Positions 1 through 8,656 of a DNA stretch of 64,000 nt are shown one piece after another; the first letter of the stretch is position 1; every line of letters starts with the position of its first letter. The position numbers and the translations under genes were made by a program. The notes under the pieces are model-generated. The model was not told the DNA's origin. It saw only the letters and a list, made by a program, of their open reading frames with translations, and made no database searches. The stretch is from Microbacterium terrae (GTDB taxonomy: Bacteria > Actinomycetota > Actinomycetes > Actinomycetales > Microbacteriaceae): positions 1,736,001 through 1,800,000 of the forward strand of contig NZ_JAFDSS010000001.1 of the NCBI RefSeq assembly GCF_017831975.1, in the 5' to 3' direction.

Positions 1-78
1 TGGGCGTCTGGTCAGATCGATCGGGCGTCACAGCGGAGGTCTCCTGGCAGTTCGTCGGTCGGGTTGCCGCCCTCCAGG

Positions 79-3000
79 CTACTGCGCCGGACGGATCACG
101 ACCAAAAGATCTCCCGCATCCACCTGCTGCGTAGGCCCGATCGCGAGGCGCTCGACGACGCCGTCGACGGGTGCGGTGATGGCCGCCTCCATCTTCATCG
201 CCTCGATCGACGCGACCGGCTGGCCGGCGCTCACGGCGTCTCCGACGCCGGCCTTGAGCGTCACGACGCCCGAGAAGGGCGCGGCGACCTGACCGGGCTT
301 GGACGTGTCGGCCTTCTCGGCCTGTCGCGCCTCGACGGTGATGCTGCGGTCGCGCACGAACACCGGACGCAGCTGTCCGTTGAGGGTGGTCATCACGGTG
401 CGCATGCCCTTGTCGTCGGCCTCGCCGATGGCTTCGAGCCCCACGTACAGCTGCACGCCCCGCTCGATCTCGACGACGTGCTCCGTCCCGGCGGTGAGGC
501 CGTAGAGGTAGTCGGCGGTGTCGAGCACACTCAGGTCGCCGAACACGTCGCGCACCTGCGCGAACGCCCGGGTGGGAGCGGGGAACAGCAGCCGGTTAAG
601 GGTGCTCCGCCGCTCGTCGGCGTCGCCCTCGAGCGCGGCTGCCTCGTCGGCGGTGAGGGGGGTGACGCCCACCTTCACGTCGCGCCCCTGCAGCACCTTG
701 GTGCGGAAGGGCTCGGGCCAGCCGCCGGGCAGGTCGCCGAGCTCACCGGCCATGAATCCGACGACCGAGTCGGGGATGTCGTAGTTCTGCGGGTTCTCGG
801 CGAAGTCGGCCGGGTCGGCCTTGACGGCCGCCAAGTGGAGGGCGAGATCGCCGACGACCTTCGACGACGGCGTCACCTTCGGCACGCGGCCGAGGATCTC
901 GTTCGCCGCCGCGTACATGTCTTCGATGAGCTCGAAGTCCTCGGCGAGGCCGAGCGCGATCGCCTGCTGACGCAGGTTCGAGAGCTGACCACCCGGGATC
1001 TCGTGGTGGTACACGCGTCCGGTGGGTCCGGGAAGCCCCGACTCGAACGGCGCATAGAGGTTGCGCACCGCCTCCCAGTACGGCTCGAGATCGGTCACCG
1101 CACCGAGATCGATGCCTGTGTCGCGCTCGGTGTGCGACATCGCAGCGACGAGCGCCGACAGCGAGGGCTGGCTGGTCGTGCCCGACATGGGTGCGGCGGC
1201 CACGTCGACAGCATCCGCCCCCGCGGCCGACGCGGCGAGCAGGGTCGCGAGCTGACCGCCGGCAGTGTCGTGGGTGTGCACATGCACGGGCAGGTCGAAA
1301 CGGTCGCGGAGCGCCGCGACGAGCTTCGACGCGGCCGCCGGGCGCAGGAGCCCTGCCATGTCCTTGATGGCGAGCACGTGGGCGCCGGCATCCACGATCT
1401 GCTCCGCCAGACGCAGGTAGTAGTCGAGCGTGTAGAGCTGCTCGGACGGGTTCAGGATGTCGCCGGTGTAGCAGACGGCGACCTCGGCGACCGAGGTGCC
1501 GGTGGCCAGCACCGCGTCGATGGCGGGGCGCATCTGCGACACGTCGTTGAGGGCGTCGAAGATGCGGAAGATGTCGATGCCGGATGCCGCGGCCTCACGC
1601 ACGAACGCGTCGGTGACCTCGGTCGGGTACGGGGTGTACCCCACGGTGTTGCGGCCGCGCAGCAGCATCTGGATCGCGACGTTCGGCAGCGCCTCGCGCA
1701 GGCTGTCGAGCCGCTCCCACGGGTCTTCGCCGAGGAACCGCAGCGCGACGTCGTACGTGGCGCCGCCCCAGGCCTCGACCGAGAGCAGCTCGGGCGTGAG
1801 CCGCGCGACGTAAGGTGCGACGGTCGCGAGGTCCTTCGTGCGCACGCGGGTGGCGAGCAGCGACTGGTGGGCGTCGCGGAACGTCGTCTCGGTGACGGCG
1901 AGGGCGGTCTGCTCGCGCAGCGCCTTCGCGAAGCCGGCGGGGCCGAGCTCGAGCAGCCGCTGACGCGAGCCGGCGACCGGCTCGGTGGTCAGGTCGAGGG
2001 CGGGGAGCTTCGCACGCGGGTCGACGCTCAGCGGGTTCTCGCCGTTGGGGCGGTTCACCGTCGTGTCGACGAGCCAGTTGAGGATCTTCGTGCCGCGGTC
2101 CTTCGACTCGCGCCCCTTGAGCAGGCCCGGCCGCTCGTCGATGAACGCGGTGCTGACGTCGCCGGCGATGAACGACTCGTCGTCGAGCACCGCCTGCAGG
2201 AAGGGGATGTTCGTCGAGACGCCTCGGATGCGGAACTCGGCGAGGGCGCGACGGGCGCGCACCACGGCGGCGCCGAAGTCGCGGCCGCGGCAGGTCAGCT
2301 TCGCGAGCATCGAGTCGAAGTGGGGGCTGATCTGCGACCCCGCCGCGGTGGTGCCGCCGTCGAGACGGATGCCGGCGCCGCCGGGCGAGCGGTACGTGGT
2401 GATCTTGCCCGTGTCGGGGCGGAAGCCCTGCGTGGGGTCTTCGGTGGTGATGCGGCACTGCAGCGCCGCGCCGCGGAGCTGGATGCGGTCCTGCGTGAGA
2501 CCGAGGGTGTCGAGGGTCTGACCCGCCGCGATGCGCATCTGCGACTGCACGAGGTCGACGTCGGTGACCTCTTCGGTCACGGTGTGCTCGACCTGGATGC
2601 GCGGATTCATCTCGATGAAGACGACCTCGCCGGTGCGAGGACCCGCGGTCTCGAGCAGGAACTCGACGGTGCCGGCGTTCTCGTAGTCGATCGACCGCGC
2701 GAACGCGATGGCGTACGCGTGCAGCGAGTCGCGCACCTCGGGGTCGAGGTTCGGCGCGGGCGCGATCTCGATCACCTTCTGGTGGCGGCGCTGCACCGAG
2801 CAGTCGCGCTCGAACAGGTGCACGGTCTCGCCCGCCTTGTCGGCGAGGATCTGCACCTCGACGTGGCGGGGGCGCTGCACGGCCTGCTCGAGGAACACAC
2901 GGGCGTCGCCGAAGGCGCTGCCCGCCTCGCGCATCGCCTCGGCGAGCGAGGGGGCGAGCTCTGCGGCGGTCTCGACCCGGCGCATCCCGCGGCCGCCGCC

Positions 3001-3486
3001 GCCGGCGACGGCCTTGACGAAGATGGGGAACCCGATGTCGTCGGCCTGCGCGAGGAGTGCGTCGACGTCGTCGGATGCCTCGGTCGACCGCAGCACCGGA
3101 ACACCCGCGGCGATCGCGTGGTGCTTCGCCGTCACCTTGTTGCCGGCCATCTCGAGCACGCGCGCCGGCGGCCCGATGAACGCGATGCCGTTGGCGGCCG
3201 CCTTCTCGGCGAGCTCGGGGTTCTCGGACAGGAACCCGTAGCCCGGGTAGATCGCGTCGGCGCCCGATTCGAGCGCCACGCGGATGATCTCGTCGACGTC
3301 GAGGTAGGCACGCACGGGGTGCCCGATCTCGCCGATGCGGTAGGCCTCGTCGGCCTTCAGCCGGTGCAGCGAATTGCGGTCCTCGTATGGGAAGACGGCC
3401 ACGGTGCGGGCGCCGAGTTCGAAGGCGGCTCGGAAGGCGCGGATCGCGATCTCTCCACGATTTGCGACGAGGATCTTGCGGAACAT
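79..3486 (-). CDS. pyc: Pyruvate carboxylase
   Basis: The 1135-residue product has the full single-chain architecture of pyruvate carboxylase, the cytoplasmic biotin enzyme that makes oxaloacetate from pyruvate, bicarbonate and ATP. The N-terminal biotin carboxylase part (about 1–450) carries the ATP-grasp glycine loop GGGGRGMR; the carboxyltransferase TIM barrel starts near TTFRDAHQSLLATR (about 535–800); the C-terminal biotinyl domain has EAMKME with the acceptor Lys near residue 1098. Length matches the family. The ATG is preceded by GGGAGG at good spacing. It is divergent from a ParA-type gene. Identification is firm. Confidence 0.97.
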   Translation of the reverse strand: MFRKILVANRGEIAIRAFRAAFELGARTVAVFPYEDRNSLHRLKADEAYRIGEIGHPVRAYLDVDEIIRVALESGADAIYPGYGFLSENPELAEKAAANGIAFIGPPARVLEMAGNKVTAKHHAIAAGVPVLRSTEASDDVDALLAQADDIGFPIFVKAVAGGGGRGMRRVETAAELAPSLAEAMREAGSAFGDARVFLEQAVQRPRHVEVQILADKAGETVHLFERDCSVQRRHQKVIEIAPAPNLDPEVRDSLHAYAIAFARSIDYENAGTVEFLLETAGPRTGEVVFIEMNPRIQVEHTVTEEVTDVDLVQSQMRIAAGQTLDTLGLTQDRIQLRGAALQCRITTEDPTQGFRPDTGKITTYRSPGGAGIRLDGGTTAAGSQISPHFDSMLAKLTCRGRDFGAAVVRARRALAEFRIRGVSTNIPFLQAVLDDESFIAGDVSTAFIDERPGLLKGRESKDRGTKILNWLVDTTVNRPNGENPLSVDPRAKLPALDLTTEPVAGSRQRLLELGPAGFAKALREQTALAVTETTFRDAHQSLLATRVRTKDLATVAPYVARLTPELLSVEAWGGATYDVALRFLGEDPWERLDSLREALPNVAIQMLLRGRNTVGYTPYPTEVTDAFVREAAASGIDIFRIFDALNDVSQMRPAIDAVLATGTSVAEVAVCYTGDILNPSEQLYTLDYYLRLAEQIVDAGAHVLAIKDMAGLLRPAAASKLVAALRDRFDLPVHVHTHDTAGGQLATLLAASAAGADAVDVAAAPMSGTTSQPSLSALVAAMSHTERDTGIDLGAVTDLEPYWEAVRNLYAPFESGLPGPTGRVYHHEIPGGQLSNLRQQAIALGLAEDFELIEDMYAAANEILGRVPKVTPSSKVVGDLALHLAAVKADPADFAENPQNYDIPDSVVGFMAGELGDLPGGWPEPFRTKVLQGRDVKVGVTPLTADEAAALEGDADERRSTLNRLLFPAPTRAFAQVRDVFGDLSVLDTADYLYGLTAGTEHVVEIERGVQLYVGLEAIGEADDKGMRTVMTTLNGQLRPVFVRDRSITVEARQAEKADTSKPGQVAAPFSGVVTLKAGVGDAVSAGQPVASIEAMKMEAAITAPVDGVVERLAIGPTQQVDAGDLLVVIRPAQ

Positions 3487-3514
3487 CCGACCTCCCGGGC
3501 GGCAATGCAGGCGG

Positions 3515-3534
3515 GGCTGAGTGTGCTCTCAGCC
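3515..3534. promoter_or_regulatory. Inverted repeat between pyc and parA-like gene
   Basis: Perfect 7-bp arms GGCTGAG and CTCAGCC flank a 6-nt loop in the short divergent intergenic region. It could be an operator or a small hairpin; there is no direct evidence for either. Confidence 0.35.
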
Positions 3535-3544
3535 TAGAGGACGG

Positions 3545-3550
3545 TAACGT
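3545..3550 (+). promoter_or_regulatory. Candidate -10 box, leaderless start of parA-like gene
   Basis: TAACGT lies 8 nt before the GTG start of the ParA-type gene and no Shine–Dalgarno is visible, which fits a leaderless transcript. Confidence 0.35.
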
Positions 3551-3558
3551 GGTGCCTT

Positions 3559-4368
3559 GTGCACGTCCTATCCGTCAGCTCGCTCAAGGGTGGAGTCGGT
3601 AAGACGACCGTGACTCTCGGACTCGCGTCGGCGGCTTTCGCCCGCGGTGTCCGCACGCTCGTCGTCGACCTCGACCCGCAGTCCGACGTGTCGACGGGCA
3701 TGGACATCCAGGTGGCAGGCCGCCTGAATGTCGCTGATGTCCTCGCCAACCCCAAAGAGAAGACCGTCAAGCAGGCGATCACCTCCAGCGGGTGGGCGAA
3801 GGTGCATCCCGGCACCATCGACGTGATGATCGGCAGCCCGTCTGCGATCAACTTCGACGGCCCGCACCCGAGCGTGCGCGACGTCTGGAAGCTCGAAGAG
3901 GCGCTCGCCACGATCGAGGGCGACTACGACCTCGTGCTCATCGACTGCGCGCCGTCGCTGAACGCGCTGACGCGCACCGCATGGGCGGCATCCGACCGCG
4001 TCATCGTGGTCACCGAGCCTGGGCTGTTCTCGGTCGCCGCGGCCGACCGCGCCCTGCGTGCGATCGAGGAGATCCGTCGCGGCCTCTCGCCCCGCCTCCA
4101 GCCGCTGGGCATCGTCGTCAACCGGGTGCGCCCGCAGTCGATCGAGCACCAGTTCCGCATCAAGGAGCTGCGCGACATGTTCGGGCCGCTCGTGCTCGCC
4201 CCGCAGCTGCCCGAGCGCACGTCGCTGCAGCAGGCGCAGGGCGCGGCGAAGCCGCTGCACATCTGGCCCGGCGACTCGGCGCAGGAGCTCGCTGCCGACT
4301 TCGACGTGCTGCTGGACCGCATCATGCGCACCGGCCGCATCCCGGTTCCCGGCGAAGCCCGCGCATGA
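3559..4368 (+). CDS. Orphan ParA/MinD-family ATPase
   Basis: A 269-residue deviant-Walker P-loop ATPase. The N-terminus has KGGVGKTT (residues 10–17), followed by the switch region DLDPQSDVS and LIDCAPSLNALT, all typical of ParA. Such proteins partition DNA or position cellular structures through ATP-dependent dimerisation. There is no ParB gene or visible parS beside it, so it is an orphan, distinct from the second ParA in the scpAB operon of this window. It starts with GTG. Cargo and partner cannot be told from sequence. Confidence 0.85.
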   Translation: MHVLSVSSLKGGVGKTTVTLGLASAAFARGVRTLVVDLDPQSDVSTGMDIQVAGRLNVADVLANPKEKTVKQAITSSGWAKVHPGTIDVMIGSPSAINFDGPHPSVRDVWKLEEALATIEGDYDLVLIDCAPSLNALTRTAWAASDRVIVVTEPGLFSVAAADRALRAIEEIRRGLSPRLQPLGIVVNRVRPQSIEHQFRIKELRDMFGPLVLAPQLPERTSLQQAQGAAKPLHIWPGDSAQELAADFDVLLDRIMRTGRIPVPGEARA

Positions 4369-4456
4369 ACATTCGGGCGCTGATCATTTTGCGCCCGGAA
4401 TGAGCAGTTTGATTCGCTTCTGCGCAGTCAGCTGATCAGGACTTGGATGCCGCGTC

Positions 4457-5686
4457 GTGATGACGCACCATAATGCAATGGCACCGAAGACGCTGCATCC
4501 CGACAGTCTTGCTGTGCACGCCGGCCGTGACGACCTCACCGCGCTGGGTGTGCACGCACTCCCCCTCGACTTCTCGTCGACCAATCCACTCCCCGATGTG
4601 GAGATCGGCGGTCTCTCGTACGAGGTGCTCGCCACCGGCGGGCTGCCGCTCGAAGGCGGGTCGAACGTGTACGCGCGCCTGTGGAACCCCACCGTGGCGC
4701 GGTTCGAGGAGGCGCTCGCGCGCCTCGAGCACGCCGAGGAGGCCGTCGCGTTCTCGTCCGGCATGGCCGCGCTGACGGCGGTGCTGCTGTCGCTGGCCGC
4801 CGGTCGCCACGTGGTGGCGGTGCGGCCGCTCTACGGCGGCACCGATCACCTGCTCGCCTCGGGACTCCTCGGTGCCGACGTGACCTTCTGCGGTCCCGAC
4901 GAGGTGGTGGCCTCGCTGCGCGACGACACTGCGCTCGTCGTGCTCGAGACGCCCGCGAACCCGTCTCTCGACCTCGTCGACGTGCAGGCAGTGGTCGCCG
5001 CAGCCGGAGTCGTGCCGGTGCTCGTCGACAACACCTTCGCGACCCCCGTGCTGCAGCGCCCGCTCGATCTCGGCGCCGCCCTGTCGCTCCACAGTGCGAC
5101 GAAATACGTCGGCGGTCACGGCGACGTCGTGGGCGGTGTCGTGGCCTGCGACGCGGCGACCGCCGCAGCGCTGCGTCGCACCCGGGCGATCACCGGGGCC
5201 GTCATGCATCCGCTGTCGGCGTACCTGCTCCACCGCGGTCTCGCGACGCTGCCGGTGCGGATGCGTGCCCAGCAGGATGCCGCGTGCCGCATCGCCGACT
5301 GGCTCGCCGGTCGTGCGGAGGTCAGTGCGGTGCACTTCCCCGGCCTGCCCGGGTGCGACCCGCACGGACTCGTCGGCACCCAGCAGGACGGGCCCGGGGC
5401 GATGATCGCGATCCGACTCGCCGGCGGCTACGAGGCTGCTGCCGCACTCACCTCGCACGTGCGCCTGTTCACGCACGCCGTGTCGCTCGGCAGCGTCGAC
5501 TCGCTGATCCAGCACCCCGCGTCACTCACGCACCGGCCGGTGCAGGCGCACGCGAAGCCGTCGGATGCTCTCGTACGGCTGTCGATCGGCCTCGAGCACC
5601 CCGACGACTTGATCGCCGATCTGGCGCAGGCGCTCGATGCCGTGGGCGCGGAACGGATCGACGTCGACGCGGCGGCGCTGGCCTGA
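4457..5686 (+). CDS. PLP-dependent trans-sulfuration enzyme (cystathionine gamma-synthase/lyase family)
   Basis: A 409-residue member of the Cys/Met-metabolism PLP enzyme family. The PLP lysine lies in HSATKYVGGHGD (about K216) and the active-site Tyr/Arg in VYARLWNPT near residue 72. Cystathionine gamma-synthase, gamma-lyase and methionine gamma-lyase share this fold and cannot be separated from sequence alone; no other methionine genes are adjacent. The start is uncertain: ATG at 4457 or at 4478, the latter giving a product beginning MAPKTLHPDS. Neither has a convincing Shine–Dalgarno. Confidence 0.88.
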   Translation: MMTHHNAMAPKTLHPDSLAVHAGRDDLTALGVHALPLDFSSTNPLPDVEIGGLSYEVLATGGLPLEGGSNVYARLWNPTVARFEEALARLEHAEEAVAFSSGMAALTAVLLSLAAGRHVVAVRPLYGGTDHLLASGLLGADVTFCGPDEVVASLRDDTALVVLETPANPSLDLVDVQAVVAAAGVVPVLVDNTFATPVLQRPLDLGAALSLHSATKYVGGHGDVVGGVVACDAATAAALRRTRAITGAVMHPLSAYLLHRGLATLPVRMRAQQDAACRIADWLAGRAEVSAVHFPGLPGCDPHGLVGTQQDGPGAMIAIRLAGGYEAAAALTSHVRLFTHAVSLGSVDSLIQHPASLTHRPVQAHAKPSDALVRLSIGLEHPDDLIADLAQALDAVGAERIDVDAAALA

Positions 5687-5690
5687 CGCC

Positions 5691-6242
5691 TCAGGCGGAG
5701 CGTGCCGCGCGGCGCACAGCGAGCTCGTCGAGCTCGTCGGGGGTGTGCGCCTCGAACTCGACGAGTTCGGATTCGACTTCGCGCAGCACCTTGCCCACCG
5801 CGATGCCGAAGACGCCCTGGCCGCGGCTCACGAGGTCGATGACCTCGTCGTTCGAGGTGCAGAGGTAGACCGAGGCGCCGTCGCTCATGAGGGTGGTGCC
5901 GGCGAGGTCGCGGATGCCGGCGGCACGCAGCTGGTCGACGGCCACGCGGATCTGCTGCAGCGAGATGCCGGTGTCGAGGAGGCGTTTGACGAGCTTCAGC
6001 ACGAGGATGTCGCGGAACCCGTAGAGACGCTGGGATCCGGATCCGCTGGCGCCGCGGACGGTGGGCTCGACGAGTTCGGTGCGAGCCCAGTAGTCGAGCT
6101 GGCGGTACGTGATGCCGGCGGCGCGGGCGGCCTGCGCTCCGCGGTACCCGACTTCGTCGTCCATCGCGGGCAGACCGTCGGTGAAGAGGAGGTCGGCGAC
6201 GAACGGCTGTTCGCCCTGCACTTCGCGAGCTGACATGCTCAT
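5691..6242 (-). CDS. MerR-family transcriptional regulator (Rv1830-like)
   Basis: A 183-residue MerR-type DNA-binding protein. The winged-helix motif is near residues 37–60 (AGITYRQLDYWARTELVEPT) followed by RLYGFRDILVLKLVKRLLD. It lies downstream of garA and ftsR, in the position held in mycobacteria by Rv1830, a MerR protein tied to cell growth and division; that equivalence rests on synteny. Downstream of the DNA-binding domain there is no metal-ligand cysteine cluster, so it is not a metal sensor of the classical type. AGGGGGA precedes the ATG. Confidence 0.85.
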   Translation of the reverse strand: MSMSAREVQGEQPFVADLLFTDGLPAMDDEVGYRGAQAARAAGITYRQLDYWARTELVEPTVRGASGSGSQRLYGFRDILVLKLVKRLLDTGISLQQIRVAVDQLRAAGIRDLAGTTLMSDGASVYLCTSNDEVIDLVSRGQGVFGIAVGKVLREVESELVEFEAHTPDELDELAVRRAARSA

Positions 6243-6347
6243 CCCCCTTCGCCCGAACGACGCAGTCGCATCGGATAGTTCAACGCTAGATCAGCCGTGC
6301 CCCTCGGGCAACGACATCCGCTCCGAGCGCATCGGCGTGTCGCGGAC

Positions 6348-7040
6348 TCAGCCCAGCAGCCGGTCGATCGCGGTCTTGACGTAGATCGAGCGGAGCTCTT
6401 CGAGCCGCTTCGCGAGTTCCGGCGCGATCTCGCCCGCGCGGCCGCGAGACGCCGAGTCGGTGCGGCGCAGGTGCGGCGCGACCGCCTGCTCGACGAGCGC
6501 CACGTCGCGGTCGGCGCTCTGCCGCAGGGCCCGCAGATGCCGCGGCTCGATGCCGTGGCGATCGAGCGCCACGAGCGCCCGCAGGAGCGTCACCGTCTGG
6601 TCGGTGTACGCGTCGGATGCGACGATGACGCCGGTGCTGATCGCGTCGTTCAGCAGCTGCGGCGCGGCCCCGGCTGTGGCGAGCAGCTCCTCGCGCCGGT
6701 AGCGGCGCGGAGCGGGCACGATCGACGGCGGCGGAACGGCCACGGGCGTCGCCGGGTCGCGCCCGGCGTCGATGTCGGCGAGGTACTCGCGGATCACGAC
6801 GAGGGGCAGATAGTGGTCGCGCTGCAGGGTGAGCGCGAGGCGCAGGCGCTCGAGGTCGGCCTGCGAGAACTTGCGGTAGCCCGACTCGGTGCGCACCGGC
6901 GTGACGATGCCCTGCACCTCGAGGAAGCGCAGCTTGCTCGACGTGAGCGCCGGGAACTCCGGCGATAGCCGGGCGAGCACTTGACCGATGCTCAGCAGAC
7001 CCGAAGACGCTGCGCGTCCTCGGGCGTTGACGGCCGGCAT
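6348..7040 (-). CDS. ftsR: MerR-like cell-division regulator FtsR
   Basis: A 230-residue MerR-type regulator with the N-terminal helix-turn-helix SIGQVLARLSPEFPALTSSK and the wing RTESGYRKFSQADLERLRL. It begins at the last base of garA, an arrangement conserved in actinobacteria (odhI–ftsR in Corynebacterium, Rv1827–Rv1828 in Mycobacterium). FtsR is known in Corynebacterium glutamicum as an activator of ftsZ. The symbol is given from synteny plus the MerR-type N-terminus. Confidence 0.8.
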   Translation of the reverse strand: MPAVNARGRAASSGLLSIGQVLARLSPEFPALTSSKLRFLEVQGIVTPVRTESGYRKFSQADLERLRLALTLQRDHYLPLVVIREYLADIDAGRDPATPVAVPPPSIVPAPRRYRREELLATAGAAPQLLNDAISTGVIVASDAYTDQTVTLLRALVALDRHGIEPRHLRALRQSADRDVALVEQAVAPHLRRTDSASRGRAGEIAPELAKRLEELRSIYVKTAIDRLLG

Positions 7041-7543
7041 CAGTTCTCGGTGGCCTGGGCCAGATCGGCGGGCGAGACGAAGAAGTTGAGGCGGAACTTT
7101 CCGATGCGCACCTCGGCGCCGTTGACGAGCGTCGCGCGGTCGACGCGCTCCCCGTTCACGTACGTGCCGTTGAGCGAGCGCTGGTCGACCAGCTCGAACG
7201 AGGTGCCTGTCCGCGTGATCTCGGAGTGCCGGCGAGAGACGGTGACGTCGTCGAAGAAGATGTCGGCCTCGGGGTGGCGCCCGACGGTGGTGACGTCGGC
7301 ATCGAGCAGGTAGCGCGCACCCGCGGTGGGCCCGGAACGCACCAGAAGAAGTGCGGCGCCCGACGGCAGGGCGTCGATCGCGTCGAGCTCGGCCTCACCC
7401 AGCTCGCTCCCGAACGGGACGAACGACAGGTCTGAGTCGTGCCCGAAAGTCTGAGTGGTGTCGGTGCCGCGCTCGGACTCCTGCAGGTCGCCCCCTGCAC
7501 CCGTTGCCCGTCGGATCTCGTCCGGTCGGCGGTTGTCCTCCAC
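7040..7543 (-). CDS. garA: FHA-domain protein GarA/OdhI
   Basis: A 167-residue cytoplasmic FHA protein. The forkhead-associated domain runs from about residue 80 to 155 with GRHPEAD, VSRRHSEI and SLNGTYVNG, the residues that bind phosphothreonine. The N-terminal tail has a TDTTQTFG motif (T29/T30), the segment that Ser/Thr kinases phosphorylate in GarA/OdhI. In relatives the unphosphorylated protein inhibits 2-oxoglutarate dehydrogenase and adjusts glutamate metabolism. The GTG start follows AGGGAGG. Its overlap with ftsR supports the assignment. Confidence 0.92.
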   Translation of the reverse strand: MEDNRRPDEIRRATGAGGDLQESERGTDTTQTFGHDSDLSFVPFGSELGEAELDAIDALPSGAALLLVRSGPTAGARYLLDADVTTVGRHPEADIFFDDVTVSRRHSEITRTGTSFELVDQRSLNGTYVNGERVDRATLVNGAEVRIGKFRLNFFVSPADLAQATEN

Positions 7544-7679
7544 GGTTACCTCCCTCTGCCTGCAAAGCCTAGCCGATCGACACCGTCGGAACGGTGACGA
7601 TTGCGGCGCCGAACGTGGGCGGTTTGTTTCGCCAGGTGTCGGTTCGGATGCTTCGCGGCAGGTGTGTCCTTAGCCTTAC

Positions 7680-7695
7680 TGAGGTACGAACCTAA
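7680..7695. promoter_or_regulatory. Possible operator upstream of Cys-motif protein
   Basis: TGAGGT-ACGA-ACCTAA is an imperfect inverted repeat directly before the ribosome binding site of the next gene. The half-site resembles the TTAGGT half of DtxR/IdeR iron boxes, but the 4-bp spacing differs from the canonical 7 bp. Low confidence. Confidence 0.25.
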
Positions 7696-7711
7696 CGAGA
7701 AGGAGACCGTC

Positions 7712-8059
7712 GTGTCGAGTCCGCGCAGCAACACCCCGCCCCTGCTGGTGCGTGAGGCTGCTGCGTGCATGTGCGACCACGGCGGACGCTGCTCGTCTTT
7801 CGAGCCTGGACACGCGCTCCACCTGATCCAGTCGCGACTCGCGTCGGCGACGCCGTCGGACTGGGCCGATGCCTTCGTCGACGACGCGGATGCCGCGACC
7901 GGCGTGATCCGCCTCACGGCGTTCGCGACCGGCGAGCAGATCGTCGTATGGAGCGCGTCGGGTGCCGCGATCGACCTCGCTCCGGGCACCCCCGTCGCCC
8001 TCCACGCGCGCTACGACGTGCTGGCGATCGGCGGCGTGCGCTACAACGTCGCCCGCTGA
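7712..8059 (+). CDS. Small hypothetical protein with N-terminal CxCx5C motif
   Basis: The chosen GTG start follows GAGAAGGAGA and gives 115 residues; reading upstream would add an Arg/Cys-rich segment without start support. The N-terminus contains CMCDHGGRC, a CxC-x5-C arrangement with a nearby His that could bind metal. The rest resembles a small beta-rich domain, including GEQIVVWSASGAAIDLAPG. I do not recognise the family. The neighbouring copper-storage-like gene makes a metal link possible but unproven. Confidence 0.65.
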   Translation: MSSPRSNTPPLLVREAAACMCDHGGRCSSFEPGHALHLIQSRLASATPSDWADAFVDDADAATGVIRLTAFATGEQIVVWSASGAAIDLAPGTPVALHARYDVLAIGGVRYNVAR

Positions 8060-8072
8060 CTCGGCGTCGTTT

Positions 8073-8150
8073 TTCGTCTCGCTCCACCCGCTCAACGCCC
8101 GAGCCCGCAGTGCGGTCGTCGAGCGAGGAGCGCAGCGACGAGACGAAACG
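8073..8150. repeat. Dispersed repeat pair between convergent genes
   Basis: TTTCGTCTCGCTCC and, facing it, GCGAGGAGCGCAGCGACGAG followed by ACGAAACG form an imperfect long inverted repeat between two converging genes. The same family occurs near 10791, 11257, 25817 and 53582. It may act as a two-way terminator. Confidence 0.6.
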
Positions 8151-8154
8151 GTCG

Positions 8155-8556
8155 TCAGGCGGACGCCATCATCATGTCTTTGACAGCCATGCAGGCATCC
8201 ATGCACGCCTGGCACGACTGCGCGCACATCTTGCAGACCGCGCTCATCTCGGCGTGCTCCATGCACTCGTCCATGCAGGTCTGACACATCGCGATGCAGG
8301 CGTCGAGCATCGCCATCATCGATGCCGGCGTCATCCCCTGCATGCGCATCATCGAGCGCATCATCGTGTTGCACATGTCGGCGCAGTTCATGCACGCGGG
8401 GGCGCACGACATCATCTGCGTGGAGCACACCGTGCATGCCTGCTCGCAGGCCGAGCAGGCGTCCATACAGGCCTGCAGGACCGACATGTCCATCATGTCC
8501 ATGCCGGGCATCGACATCATGTCCTTCGACATCATGTCCATCATCATCGAGTCCAT
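8155..8556 (-). CDS. Cys/Met-rich copper-storage-like protein (Csp/DUF326 type)
   Basis: A 133-residue protein with about 18 Cys and 37 Met. From about residue 25 the CxxxC pattern repeats (QACMDACSACEQAC, DACIAMCQTCMDEC, CKMCAQSCQACMDAC) as in the four-helix-bundle copper storage proteins, whose Cys residues line the core and hold many Cu(I) ions. The first 25 residues are almost purely Met, Asp and Ser. There is no signal peptide, so it is probably a cytosolic Csp3-like store. It is divergent from a CopC-domain gene, supporting a copper role. The exact start among the N-terminal Met codons is uncertain. Confidence 0.85.
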   Translation of the reverse strand: MDSMMMDMMSKDMMSMPGMDMMDMSVLQACMDACSACEQACTVCSTQMMSCAPACMNCADMCNTMMRSMMRMQGMTPASMMAMLDACIAMCQTCMDECMEHAEMSAVCKMCAQSCQACMDACMAVKDMMMASA

Positions 8557-8643
8557 CGTGCGCCTCGCATCCAGATCGGTGCGGGCAGTCCACCCGCCTG
8601 CCGCCCATGGTAGGCGCGTGACCCGCCCGGGTGAAGGCCCGCG

Positions 8644-8649
8644 TAGGCT
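8644..8649 (+). promoter_or_regulatory. Candidate -10 box, leaderless start of CopC-domain gene
   Basis: TAGGCT stands 7 nt before the GTG at 8657. No Shine–Dalgarno is present, favouring a leaderless GTG start over the adjacent ATG at 8660. Confidence 0.45.
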
Positions 8650-8656
8650 CGATCGG

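Noticed and set aside
64..3537. A long open frame on the plus strand opposite pyc
   Set aside because: It is the antisense shadow of a GC-rich gene: His/Arg/Gly-rich with no domain, while the minus-strand frame is an unmistakable pyruvate carboxylase.
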